64,000 bases of DNA from Acetivibrio cellulolyticus CD2 (GTDB lineage Bacteria > Bacillota > Clostridia > Acetivibrionales > Acetivibrionaceae). Location: assembly GCF_000179595.2 (NCBI RefSeq), contig NZ_JH556659.1, positions 161,456-225,455 of the forward strand. Direction: 5' to 3'. Both the position numbers and the translations under genes were made by a program. Below are positions 18,369-27,744 of the stretch, in pieces. Positions within the stretch are counted from its first letter, which is position 1; every line of letters starts with the position of its first letter. Below the pieces are notes generated by a model. It was not told the DNA's origin and did no database searches. It saw nothing but the letters and a program-made list of their open reading frames with translations.

Positions 18369-19514
18369 TTAGCCAAAAAGAATCTTTGATAGAGTTTTAT
18401 TCGAATTTACAATTCTCACAAAAATGTAACTGAGCGTAAAAGTTATTAGTGTTACTCCAAGAATCCTGACTGAAACCGGTGTATACTTCCATATATCCAT
18501 TCTATCTATCCACATATCTTCAATAAACATATGAACCAGATATATTCCGAAGGAAGCTTCAGACAAAAGCGAAACTGTATTTTTTAACTTGTTGCTTAAT
18601 AATTTATCCCAGTTGATTTGCTTAAATAGTATAAAGAAAGCAAGAGACAAAAGAAATACAGGTAAACTGAAGTAAGAATAAAAAGCTTCATTGAGCGTTT
18701 CATTTCCCAGATTTGATATATATACCAGCATGGGAATTGCAACGAGCGACGCAATTCCTACCATATAAAATATCATTCGTAAAGATTTTTTCATTTCTAC
18801 ACTGCCAATATAATATCCCAGAACGAAGTAACCAAGATAGCCTGTTAGATAAGAAGAAGCCAATAGGGATATACTTAGGTCTCCGGAATAGATTAATCGG
18901 TAGAATGATTCGATGGTTGGATATATAACAGCGATTAAGATCCACAAAAAAATATATATCTTTGTTTCCCCGATTGAAAACTTCTTTATTGCAGCCCTCA
19001 TCACAGGTATAAAAAGGTAAATGGCAAGTATTGTGTACATAAACCACATGTGATAATAGGTTGTATTGGATAAAACATCCTTAAGGCATATTCCTGGCAT
19101 GGATCCTAAGCTGGAACCATCAGGTTCCAGCAGAAAATGCTTTGCAAAGGAGTAAAATATTGACCAGATGACAAAGGGAATTCCGAGGCGGACAAACCTT
19201 TTTTTAATAAATACTCCATAAGACTCATCGCGAGCAGGGTTTAACAGTAAAACACCACTAATCATAAAAAATACCGGAATGCACCATCTGATGCACGAAT
19301 CAAAGATATTTGCAATCCACCACTGATTGCTTTCAAGTTTCCCACTGCTTATATTTGCCACTATGCTCGATGAGGCATGTCCAATAATGACTGCAAAAAT
19401 GGATAATACTCTTAAAACATCTATATATAATATTCTACTGCTTTTTTTTGCCACTGCTTCTGGTTTTAGCATCTCTTCATCTGTAGATTCTATTTCTGCT
19501 ATTTCCGTGCTCAT
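18369..19514 (-). CDS. Acyltransferase 3 family membrane protein
   Basis: About 381 residues. ATG 19514 is chosen because GAGGG lies 7 bases upstream; a GTG at 19529 precedes the ribosome site. After a charged N-terminal tail, about ten membrane segments follow. The family marks are the first segment (ILYIDVLRVLSIFAVIIGHA), which contains the proposed catalytic His, and the later IPVFFMISGVLL and FVIWSIFYSF segments. Family members O-acylate sugars or cell-wall and exopolysaccharide units at the membrane. The next gene on the same strand is the exopolysaccharide-type GH18/CE4/GT2 fusion, 45 bases upstream, so a shared role in modifying a surface glycan is likely, though the substrate is not shown. 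Confidence 0.88.
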   Translation of the reverse strand: MSTEIAEIESTDEEMLKPEAVAKKSSRILYIDVLRVLSIFAVIIGHASSSIVANISSGKLESNQWWIANIFDSCIRWCIPVFFMISGVLLLNPARDESYGVFIKKRFVRLGIPFVIWSIFYSFAKHFLLEPDGSSLGSMPGICLKDVLSNTTYYHMWFMYTILAIYLFIPVMRAAIKKFSIGETKIYIFLWILIAVIYPTIESFYRLIYSGDLSISLLASSYLTGYLGYFVLGYYIGSVEMKKSLRMIFYMVGIASLVAIPMLVYISNLGNETLNEAFYSYFSLPVFLLSLAFFILFKQINWDKLLSNKLKNTVSLLSEASFGIYLVHMFIEDMWIDRMDIWKYTPVSVRILGVTLITFTLSYIFVRIVNSNKTLSKILFG

Positions 19515-19560
19515 TAAAATTTCCCTCACTTATCAAATATAATTTTGTGTTTATTACTGT

Positions 19561-22500
19561 TTATGCAATTAGTTCCTGATATTCAGTTTCAGGAGTTTCT
19601 TTTTCAACATTTCCTTTTCTTAAGAGCTTGTTCCAGCCTACTTTTACACCTTTTAAGGCGGAGAATAGGGATTTGTAAACCACAAATGTCATAATCAGTT
19701 TGTATGCAGCCCTCTGGAAGAAATACAGCCTCAAAGGTTTTGTGTCTTCCTTTTCCAGATTGAAGGCATATAAGGTAATGAGATAGTCGATAATAAAGAA
19801 CACCATATATGTAAGCACAGCTAACAATGGCTTAGCTCCGAATAAACCCATGAAAAAGATAACTTCGGAGATAGGAGTTAGTGCCTGGAAAACGAATTGG
19901 TAAAGCCACATGTTTGGTAACGCAGCAAAACCTAAAATTTTATTGTCTTTATTGAACAATGATTTTCTGTGTTTCCAAAGACACTGCAAGGTCCCATAAG
20001 ACCATCTCAATCTTTGCTTCAAAAATCCATCAAGGTCCTCTGGTGCTTCAGTATAAGCCCGTGCACCTTCCTCATAAACTATCTTAAATCCCTGCTCAAG
20101 AAATGTAAGTGTAATATCGGCATCTTCAGCAAGGGTATCCTCTTTATAGTAGCCAGCTGCTTTTACATATTCTTTTCTCCAAGCTCCAATAGCTCCGGGA
20201 ACAACAGGAATGCAATTCAGCTCATCAAAGGCACGGCGTTCAAGATTAAGTCCTGTGACGTATTCGATATGCTGACATTTTGTAATGAAATTATTCTTAT
20301 TTCCTACCTTTACGTTGCCCGATACAGCGGCAACCTCATCATTTTCAAAGTGCCTTACCATTAAAGAAACTGCCTTGCTATCTAATATAGTATCTGCATC
20401 TATGACAACTACGATTTCTCCATAAGCTTCTTTAAAGCCTCCGTTGACAGAAGAGGATTTGCCTCCGTTTTCTTTTGAAATCAGCCTTACTTTAGGATGA
20501 TCACCAAAACGCTGTTTTACAGCTTCTGCTGTTCTGTCCGTTGACCCGTCGTTTACTACAATTACTTCGATATTCGGATAATCGCTTTCCAAAATCGATT
20601 CAACAGTCTTGCATATAACCTTTTCTTCGTTATATGCAGCAACGACAATACTTGCCATGGGTGTAAAAATGCCGCTGAACTTCTTTTGCATATGTTTCTT
20701 TTTTTGCCTGGTGGCAAAGAATATCAAAAGTACAAATCTTAGTACTCCGATAATGGTTGCTGAAATGAATAAAATCCTTACAAACAAATTAAAACTTGAT
20801 TTTAAGGTAAGTAACAGGTTGATAGCCATTATGCTGGCACTTTCCTGTATTTTTACAGTAGGCATAACAGAGCTTCTATCTTTATTCATAAGGGTACTTA
20901 CTGTCTCAAAACTGTAGCCCTTTGACTTTAAATCTTCAATAATTAAGGGGAGTGTTTTCACTGTGTTTTTAACATTGACGCCATCATCATGAAGCAGAAC
21001 AATATTGCCGGTTCCGAGTTGTTGGTTTATACTGCTTACGATTTCATTGGAAGGATGCCCCTCCCAGTCCTTTGGGTCAATGGCGCTTCCGATTAGAGCA
21101 TAACCCATGCTGTCTATTCCTTTAAATACTGCTGCTTCACCTGGAGAGCTTAAATCCCATTCAACATTATATGGCTGTCTGAACAAGAGCGTTGAATGCC
21201 CGGTCAAAATTTCAATAATTTTATTTGTCATATTTAATTGAACACGCGTTGTTAGTATGGAATACTGCGGTAAATCCTTATGATCATATGTATGATTTCC
21301 AATATCATGTCCCTCATTATAAATTCTTTTCAAAATGTTAGGGTTAGACCATGCGTTTTTTCCTATAACAAAGAAGGTTGCCTTTATATTATAACGTTTT
21401 AATATATCGAGGATCTGCGGGGTGTACTCTTTTGTAGGTCCATCGTCAAAAGTCAGGGCAATTTTCTTTTGCTTTGGATCTGTACCTTCTCCTAATCCTC
21501 CAATATATGTGGAATTATAATCAATAACTGAAAGTGTATCATCCGATTGTAGCTTGAGTCTTTTACCAAGATAAATTTTGGACTTGCTTAAATTATAAAT
21601 GATTTCGCCCTGGGTAGTGGTATTTGAAAGATCGGTAGTGTCAACGGTTTCTTCCGAAATACTCAGGTCTGTTATTGATTCTTTTAAATTATCCAAGCTA
21701 GAAAAGACACTCCATAATTTCTCATCCTCGGAACCCAAACGCCATAAGGAAAATTGGTGGATTCCAAGTTTTTGGGAAAAGGATATCTGATTATATGCAA
21801 CTATACTGTCGTTGAACCAAAGCGTATGTGATTCTTTTCCATTCATATAATTAAATGTAGGGTTGCAATACTTTGTATCCCATTTAATAGCGGCTTTATT
21901 GGATCTGTAGAGCTGCATAACTTCTGAACTGGACATACTGGTAACTTTCCCGGATTCTTTGTTAGTCCAGTCATAGCCGTAAAGACCAAGACCTACAATG
22001 ATTTTATCAGCAGGTACTTTTATGTTTTTCAGAATGTTTTCATACCAATCCTTTGAAGCAATTGGTCCGGAACTGCTTTTTTCATTATGTTCATCATACA
22101 TCATCAAAATGATGCTATCGGTGGATGTAGCCAATTTTTCCAGATCATATGCACTTTTTTGTGGCTGAACATCAACAGTAAGCTGGAGTTTGGCAGCTTT
22201 AAATGATGAATAAAGCTCTGAAATGAATAGTGAATAATTATTTTTACATTCGTCATCCAAGTTTTCAAAGTCAATATTGAACCCGCAAAAACCGTTTTTT
22301 AAAGCTTCGGTTTTTAATTGGTTGATAAATTTGTCTCTGTTAGCCTTTGTAGAGATTATTGCTTTTACAAGATTTCCATTCCATTTTTCATTCACATAAT
22401 TATTTACCAGAGGCATGACTTTTACGTTATTTTTAGTTGCTATATCCATAACTTCCTTGTTAATAGTACCCGTTACACCTAGCTGGTCGTTCAGCTGATA

Positions 22501-23550
22501 CCAACCGGGAATTAATACATCGATGAGGCTGGCATTCTTTTTGAAGGAAGCCAGACTTTTTGGATCCCAATCAACATAGAAACCGTAAGTTTTATTGGAG
22601 GTTTTGTTTTTTGTGATAGAATTTAAAGATGTATCTGTTGTGCCTGAAGTAACTTCAGTATCCTTCATAGTAGAGGATGCAAAGGTACCGCTGCCTAAAA
22701 GTCCTGTAAAAAATATATTTCCAAACATGATTACTAAAATAGCAGAGACAAGAACAGTTCTTTCTATTTTTGACCATCGAAATCCATCAGCATCGTGGAA
22801 AACATATAATCGGGAATAACGTGTTTGCTGAATGCTTTTACAACTGTAAATATTCTTGAATATTGGAAAGGCTGAGGCTGCAATAAGTAAATCCATTAAC
22901 AAGGTCAGAAGGTACTCGTAGTGCCCATTCATAAGCAGTGTTACAAAATCATTGATAGATTCATAGCCTGATAAAAGAATAGGCAGGCTATCTTTAAATA
23001 AAACCATTTTAGCCATGGCATAGATAAGAATGCCCAGAATGAAACCGGAAGACAAAGCCAGTGTACTTAGGCCTCTAGCGATTACAATCAGTAAAACCAG
23101 CCCGCAGATGGCGAGCCCTGCTTTTAAATCGTATAAAAGCGCATAACCGGCAAAGCTACCCAAACCTGAGGCCCATGCAAACTTTTTAGCTTCGGCTTCG
23201 TGTGAAAAACTCAGAGATAACAATTTGGATAGATTATACACTGCAGGTATAATTAACACCCCTGCTAATACTAGTTTGAGGATGCCACCGCTGGTGCTTC
23301 CTATAGTGTTGAAAATACTTGTAAAAACTGAATACAGTCCGGGACATAAAACTGTAAAACCAAGCCCTATGATCATTGCTGGAAGGTTTAAACTGCAAAC
23401 TAAGGCTATAAGAGCAATGGTCACCAATCTTAGACCGTGCAACGGAAACAGGCCTATAAGTATACCTATGGAATACGCTAATGCTGTATTGGTATCTGAA
23501 CCATTAAGCAAAAGTGACTTTACAGCTTTTTTGGTTAATTTTCTTACCAT
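19561..23550 (-). CDS. DUF2062-GH18-CE4-GT2 fusion: membrane polysaccharide synthase/deacetylase/hydrolase
   Basis: 1329 residues. The N-terminal part (1-290) has several membrane segments resembling DUF2062. A GH18-like domain follows (about 320-625), with catalytic Glu429 in F-N-I-D-F-E; the first Asp of the usual DGxDxDxE is Cys422. A CE4/NodB deacetylase domain (about 690-890) has all motifs: TFDDGP, HTYDH (His753/757), RQPY, DPKDW and LLHDD. A membrane segment (about 922-945) precedes a processive GT2 domain (about 965-1300) with DAD (1051-1053), ED (1142-1143) and QRLRW (1179-1183), then C-terminal membrane segments. By analogy with PgaC/PgaB it could polymerise, deacetylate and trim a poly-N-acetylglucosamine-like glycan, with GT inside and CE4/GH18 outside. 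GGAGGAG precedes ATG 23550. Domain calls are firm; the polymer is inferred. Confidence 0.9.
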   Translation of the reverse strand: MVRKLTKKAVKSLLLNGSDTNTALAYSIGILIGLFPLHGLRLVTIALIALVCSLNLPAMIIGLGFTVLCPGLYSVFTSIFNTIGSTSGGILKLVLAGVLIIPAVYNLSKLLSLSFSHEAEAKKFAWASGLGSFAGYALLYDLKAGLAICGLVLLIVIARGLSTLALSSGFILGILIYAMAKMVLFKDSLPILLSGYESINDFVTLLMNGHYEYLLTLLMDLLIAASAFPIFKNIYSCKSIQQTRYSRLYVFHDADGFRWSKIERTVLVSAILVIMFGNIFFTGLLGSGTFASSTMKDTEVTSGTTDTSLNSITKNKTSNKTYGFYVDWDPKSLASFKKNASLIDVLIPGWYQLNDQLGVTGTINKEVMDIATKNNVKVMPLVNNYVNEKWNGNLVKAIISTKANRDKFINQLKTEALKNGFCGFNIDFENLDDECKNNYSLFISELYSSFKAAKLQLTVDVQPQKSAYDLEKLATSTDSIILMMYDEHNEKSSSGPIASKDWYENILKNIKVPADKIIVGLGLYGYDWTNKESGKVTSMSSSEVMQLYRSNKAAIKWDTKYCNPTFNYMNGKESHTLWFNDSIVAYNQISFSQKLGIHQFSLWRLGSEDEKLWSVFSSLDNLKESITDLSISEETVDTTDLSNTTTQGEIIYNLSKSKIYLGKRLKLQSDDTLSVIDYNSTYIGGLGEGTDPKQKKIALTFDDGPTKEYTPQILDILKRYNIKATFFVIGKNAWSNPNILKRIYNEGHDIGNHTYDHKDLPQYSILTTRVQLNMTNKIIEILTGHSTLLFRQPYNVEWDLSSPGEAAVFKGIDSMGYALIGSAIDPKDWEGHPSNEIVSSINQQLGTGNIVLLHDDGVNVKNTVKTLPLIIEDLKSKGYSFETVSTLMNKDRSSVMPTVKIQESASIMAINLLLTLKSSFNLFVRILFISATIIGVLRFVLLIFFATRQKKKHMQKKFSGIFTPMASIVVAAYNEEKVICKTVESILESDYPNIEVIVVNDGSTDRTAEAVKQRFGDHPKVRLISKENGGKSSSVNGGFKEAYGEIVVVIDADTILDSKAVSLMVRHFENDEVAAVSGNVKVGNKNNFITKCQHIEYVTGLNLERRAFDELNCIPVVPGAIGAWRKEYVKAAGYYKEDTLAEDADITLTFLEQGFKIVYEEGARAYTEAPEDLDGFLKQRLRWSYGTLQCLWKHRKSLFNKDNKILGFAALPNMWLYQFVFQALTPISEVIFFMGLFGAKPLLAVLTYMVFFIIDYLITLYAFNLEKEDTKPLRLYFFQRAAYKLIMTFVVYKSLFSALKGVKVGWNKLLRKGNVEKETPETEYQELIA

Positions 23551-24110
23551 GACTCCTCCACCTATCTAAAAAAATTTATATATACTGAACTCACAAAATA
23601 TTTTTGTTTTTAGAAATGTGAGTTCATAAAATCAAATTACATGATTATGCACTTTACTCTTATGAAAACTGCGAAGAATAAAGTGCAAAATATGTTGCTT
23701 AAAAAATATTATAATAACTTTAATCCATACATAATTTCGCATAATAGTACTTCGTGGGGTGAATTACTAATTTTGACGTATTATTTAAAATTTTTTTATG
23801 GGATTGAAAATTCAGAAGAAGAAAAATGAGACCAGGATCTTACATTTGGCTTGTTTGAGATATATTTGGTTAAAATTAAATCGAGCTTATCTATGGAAGT
23901 ATATGGATAGAAAAATACTGCGTTGACATTTCCTAAAAGGTGATATAAAATCGGATATCAAGATCACAATTTTCCATTTACTTGGTTTTATTTGCAAGTG
24001 ATATGTGACAATTGAGTGACCTGAAATGCACAGACTCTAAGTGTTGGGGATATTGGCAAAAATGAAGGTATGTGTATGAATTATTAGGATTAAATTGTGG
24101 GGGAGCTTTT
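23551..24110. other. Intergenic region with two hairpins
   Basis: A 560-base A/T-rich gap between divergent genes. It holds an inverted repeat TGAACTCACA (23586-23595) / TGTGAGTTCA (23617-23626), and a 13-bp hairpin GCACTTTACTCTT (23649-23661) / AAGAATAAAGTGC (23674-23686) with one G-T pair. The rest shows nothing recognisable; a 62-codon frame at 23641 overlaps the hairpin and lacks a ribosome site. Confidence 0.45.
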
Positions 24111-25511
24111 ATGATAAAAAAAGACCTAAATGAATCATTGGGAAAAAGTATTGTTTTTTTCGCATTATATGCTTTGATACCACTAGCTGTATTCCTTACT
24201 GCTCTTATTGGATTTTGGCCGGGACTGGTCACTGCCGATTCGGGTTACCAGTGGGAAATGGCAAAAGGAACAGCCCCAATGAATGCTGTACATCCTGTTG
24301 CACATACAGTGCTAATTAAGCTGTTGCTTACAATTTGGGATAATCCTGCCGTTATCACTCTTTTTGGTGCGATATCCCTTTCTTTTTCATTTGCGTTCTG
24401 TCTTTTTGTTTTGCATCGTCGTGGGGTAAACCGCTTCTTACTCTTGGGAGCTTCACTTATATTTGCACTATCTCCTAACAATTTAGTTTTATCCATTACA
24501 ATGTGGAAGGATATCCCATACACAGCAGCGTTACTGGCAGCAACAGGATTCATATTGTATCTTTCAACTGTCAGGCGAACAGCTGAAGGTAATTTACCTT
24601 CTTCGAGAATAGTCATGGTGAGCTTGTATATGACTTCAATATTCTTAAACTTATGCTGGGCATTCCGATATAATGGCTCTATGGTAACTTTCGGGGGATT
24701 AGCAGTGCTCCTTATATTCATGTGGAAGGAAAAACTCTCCAAAAAGATTTTGCCGGTGCTCCTATCGGGACTTGTTGTGGGGATTTTTGCGAATAATATT
24801 TTGCCTGCATGTGTAAATTCACTTCCAAACACATATGATTACACAACAAAATATATGATAAGACAAGTTATGGGCGCCGATTTGCAAAGTCAGGCTCTTT
24901 CTGAAGAGAATAGTGAGAAATTGTGGAAAATCTTCGACAAAGAGAAGGTTAAAGAGAATTTTGTTCCTGAAGATTTCAGTCCTGTTTTATGGAATGATGA
25001 GATTTGGGCAAATTATGGTGAAAATCCGGATGCAAGGGGAGAAGTGCGCAAAATGTATTTTCAGACTCTCACTAAAAAACCCCTGGTTATGATTCAAAAT
25101 GCCCTTCAATCATCAAACATGGTATGGGGAATTAAAAAGCCTTCAGGTGTTAATCAATCGGACTGTGTTCTCTATCCCCCTGAGGAATACAACCCAATAG
25201 GGATTGCTGAATATAATAATGCGATATCAGGTACAATATCACAATATGTCAACCTGTCTAAAAAGAGTTCATTTTTTAGTGTGTTCTGGCGAAACGGACT
25301 ATGGCTGATCATTTCAATTGCGCTGTTGTTTGTGCTTTTGCAGAAAAAAGTATTTAGTTCCATATTTGTTTTTGTACCTATAGCGTTATCAACAGCTTCC
25401 TGTATTATTGCAGTAACGGCCGAATATAGGTATGTATGGCCTTTATACGCTATTATACCGATACTTTTTGTATATTTTTTGTATGAACGTTCCAACACAA
25501 AACAAATATAA
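24111..25511 (+). CDS. Polytopic membrane protein, DUF6020/GT39-like
   Basis: About 466 residues from ATG 24111, which GGGGGAG precedes at normal spacing (an ATG at 24072 has none). There are roughly ten hydrophobic segments. The first external loop has F-W-P-G-L-V-T-A-D-S-G-Y-Q-W, an acidic loop like that of lipid-sugar-dependent GT-C glycosyltransferases; the next has MNAVHPVAHT. This pattern fits the DUF6020 group, often found beside surface-glycan genes. Such proteins may move sugars from polyprenyl-phosphate carriers onto proteins or glycans outside the membrane. It stands divergent from the GH18/CE4/GT2 gene, which suits a shared envelope role. Function not established. Confidence 0.65.
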   Translation: MIKKDLNESLGKSIVFFALYALIPLAVFLTALIGFWPGLVTADSGYQWEMAKGTAPMNAVHPVAHTVLIKLLLTIWDNPAVITLFGAISLSFSFAFCLFVLHRRGVNRFLLLGASLIFALSPNNLVLSITMWKDIPYTAALLAATGFILYLSTVRRTAEGNLPSSRIVMVSLYMTSIFLNLCWAFRYNGSMVTFGGLAVLLIFMWKEKLSKKILPVLLSGLVVGIFANNILPACVNSLPNTYDYTTKYMIRQVMGADLQSQALSEENSEKLWKIFDKEKVKENFVPEDFSPVLWNDEIWANYGENPDARGEVRKMYFQTLTKKPLVMIQNALQSSNMVWGIKKPSGVNQSDCVLYPPEEYNPIGIAEYNNAISGTISQYVNLSKKSSFFSVFWRNGLWLIISIALLFVLLQKKVFSSIFVFVPIALSTASCIIAVTAEYRYVWPLYAIIPILFVYFLYERSNTKQI

Positions 25512-25710
25512 TCCTATAACTTACAAAAGCTGGATTTCTGAGTTTCTATATAATTACAATGTAATTGTTTCGCTAGTAATATTATTTTCCATGTATTTAT
25601 TTATCGTAACCAATAGTATATAATAAATCTAGAATACAGGGAGTGGAATAGTCGGTTTTTGGGAATATTTATTTATTCCACTGCGCAGATGGAAAGGAAT
25701 TATGTAAACA

Positions 25711-27354
25711 ATGGAAAAACAAAACTTTTCTTACTATGAGGTTACGAAATTCAACAGCATAAAGGAAATGCTTGATATAGCTGTCAAAGAGGCAGGCGAT
25801 AAAATTGCGTTTAAATATAAAGAAAGCAATGGAGAGTTTGTTCAAATAAACTACTCTGATTTTGTAAAACAAGTTGATTCGCTTGGTGCTGCATTAAGCG
25901 AAATTGGATTTTCAGATAAACATATAGCATGTATCGGAAGTAACAGTTATAAATGGGTTTTAACTTATCTTACCGTACTTAAAAGTGCAGGTGTATATGT
26001 TCCTATTGACAAGGAACTTCCATCCAAGGACATTTTACATATTTTAAATGAGAGTGAGTCCAGTGTTGTATTCTATACTAAGATGCATGAAGAGCTGTTT
26101 ATGAACAATGTTGACAAGCTTCCCGGTGTAAAGCTTTATATAGGGTTTGACCGCTCTGAAGATTGTGGGAATTTTCTATCCTTTGATAAGCTTATAGAAC
26201 ATGGGAAGAAATGTGATAGCACTAAATATCAGTCATTAAGAAGTGATCCTAATTCACTTAAAATGCTTGTATATACATCAGGTACAACTGGAATTGCTAA
26301 GGGTGTAATGCTTTCGGAGCATAACCTTGTATCAAGTATTTATGATGGATTGCGGGTATCAACTGTTTATGACACTTGTCTTTCTGTTTTGCCATACCAT
26401 CATACATATGAGGCAGTAAGCGGTATTCTTGTGTCACTTCATCACCACTCAACTATATGCATCAATGACAGCTTAAATGCGGTTATGAAAAATCTTCAGA
26501 TTTATAATCCATCGTATATTTATCTCGTTCCGGCCTTTGCAGAGCTATTTCATTCAAGAATTATGAAAAATATTAGAGAATCGGGAAAGGAAAAAGCCTT
26601 TGGCAAGCTGATTTCTTTAAGTAATTTTTTGAGAAAAGCCGGTATTGATTTGAGAAAAACCTTATTCAAATCAATACACAAAGCCTTTGGGGGCAGGCTG
26701 AGAAAAATAGTGTGCGGTGGTGCACCAATTCGTCCTGAGATAGGAAAGTTTTTTGATGATATTGGAATTAGTCTGATAAATGGTTATGGAATAACAGAGT
26801 GTTCTCCTTTGGTATGTGCAAACCACGACATGTTTAACGATTACCATACTGCAGGTATAAAGCTGCCGTGTTTAGACTGGAGAATTGACAGTCCAAACGA
26901 AGAGGGTATTGGGGAAATTTGTGTTAAGGGCGATGTTGTTATGCTTGGCTATTACAAGCAACCGGAAAAAACTGCAGAGGTATTAAAGGATGGGTGGTTT
27001 TATACAGGTGATTACGGTTTTATTAATAGCAAGGATCAGCTTGTAATTACAGGGAGAAAGAAGAATATCATAGTTTTGAATAATGGCAAGAATATTTATC
27101 CGGAAGAGATAGAGGGGTATGTTCAAGGGATTGATTATGTTGTAGAAGTTGTGGTAAGAGGGATTATAGATGAAAAAGGGGACGAAAGTTCGCTTTTGGC
27201 GGAGGTGTTCCTCAGCGAAGAAAAAACTGCGGAAGAGGTACTAAGAGATATCAAAAAGGTAACTCATGATCTTCCAACTTACAAGCAGATTTCGAAGGTA
27301 ATAATCAGAACTGAGGAGTTTGATAAGACAACTTCGAGAAAAATTAGAAGATAG
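25711..27354 (+). CDS. Long-chain acyl-CoA synthetase (AMP-forming)
   Basis: 547 residues of the ANL superfamily. Motifs: the P-loop YTSGTTGIAKG (about 190), GYGITECSPL (about 352), the YTGDYG hinge region, TGRKKNIIVLNNGKNIYPEE, and the C-terminal catalytic Lys in TTSRKIRR. It has the length of bacterial FadD-like enzymes that activate a fatty acid with ATP and CoA. The H-H-T-Y-E segment after LPY is typical of the fatty-acid branch. A purine-rich GGAAAGGA lies about 12 bases before the ATG. No acyl carrier or beta-oxidation genes are adjacent, so its role (lipid recycling or envelope acylation) is open. Confidence 0.88.
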   Translation: MEKQNFSYYEVTKFNSIKEMLDIAVKEAGDKIAFKYKESNGEFVQINYSDFVKQVDSLGAALSEIGFSDKHIACIGSNSYKWVLTYLTVLKSAGVYVPIDKELPSKDILHILNESESSVVFYTKMHEELFMNNVDKLPGVKLYIGFDRSEDCGNFLSFDKLIEHGKKCDSTKYQSLRSDPNSLKMLVYTSGTTGIAKGVMLSEHNLVSSIYDGLRVSTVYDTCLSVLPYHHTYEAVSGILVSLHHHSTICINDSLNAVMKNLQIYNPSYIYLVPAFAELFHSRIMKNIRESGKEKAFGKLISLSNFLRKAGIDLRKTLFKSIHKAFGGRLRKIVCGGAPIRPEIGKFFDDIGISLINGYGITECSPLVCANHDMFNDYHTAGIKLPCLDWRIDSPNEEGIGEICVKGDVVMLGYYKQPEKTAEVLKDGWFYTGDYGFINSKDQLVITGRKKNIIVLNNGKNIYPEEIEGYVQGIDYVVEVVVRGIIDEKGDESSLLAEVFLSEEKTAEEVLRDIKKVTHDLPTYKQISKVIIRTEEFDKTTSRKIRR

Positions 27355-27543
27355 CAAAATCATTACTTGTAAAAGATTTCGAAGGGGCGGAGAAAGTAAA
27401 TTTCCAACTACATGATCTTATAAAGGATTGATACGGTATATAGGCAGTGCTTTATAACACTGCCCCATATACTATGCATATAAGTTTTGGTACAGGCGTA
27501 ACAGGTCATTAAGTATCGCTAAACATCGCTAAACTAAGACCTA
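27355..27543 (+). other. Gap with a hairpin after the acyl-CoA synthetase gene
   Basis: GGCAGTG (27443-27449) and CACTGCC (27458-27464) form a 7-bp hairpin, extended by flanking A/T pairs. It may end the synthetase transcript, though no U-run follows. Near 27505 the short motif CGCTAAA occurs twice. Nothing else is recognised. Confidence 0.4.
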
Positions 27544-27572
27544 TTGAAAAAGGGTGTCTTTTGTTGTATAAT
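27544..27572 (+). promoter_or_regulatory. SigA-type promoter of the flagellin-like gene
   Basis: TTGAAA (27544-27549), a 17-base spacer and TATAAT (27567-27572), near-consensus for the housekeeping sigma factor. The leader would be about 165 bases. Flagellins are normally transcribed by SigD, so this is notable. Confidence 0.65.
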
Positions 27573-27744
27573 GGAAATAAGAGGACATTATTTATATATC
27601 GATTTTTCTTTACAAAAACTTAACGGGTCAATTACAAAATCATTTCGGAAAATCTTTAGTTGCGTGAAGTGCTAATTTCTACAGGTCACATCAATGTTAT
27701 GCTTCATGGTGAACAGGATAAAAATTGTTCAAGGAGGAGTTCTC

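Noticed and set aside
23641-23829. 62-codon frame
   Set aside because: No ribosome site, overlaps a hairpin and shows no protein pattern.
25480-25623. Possible 46-residue small membrane protein (MNVPTQNKYN...)
   Set aside because: It has one hydrophobic stretch but overlaps the end of the upstream gene and has no ribosome site; not strong enough to annotate.
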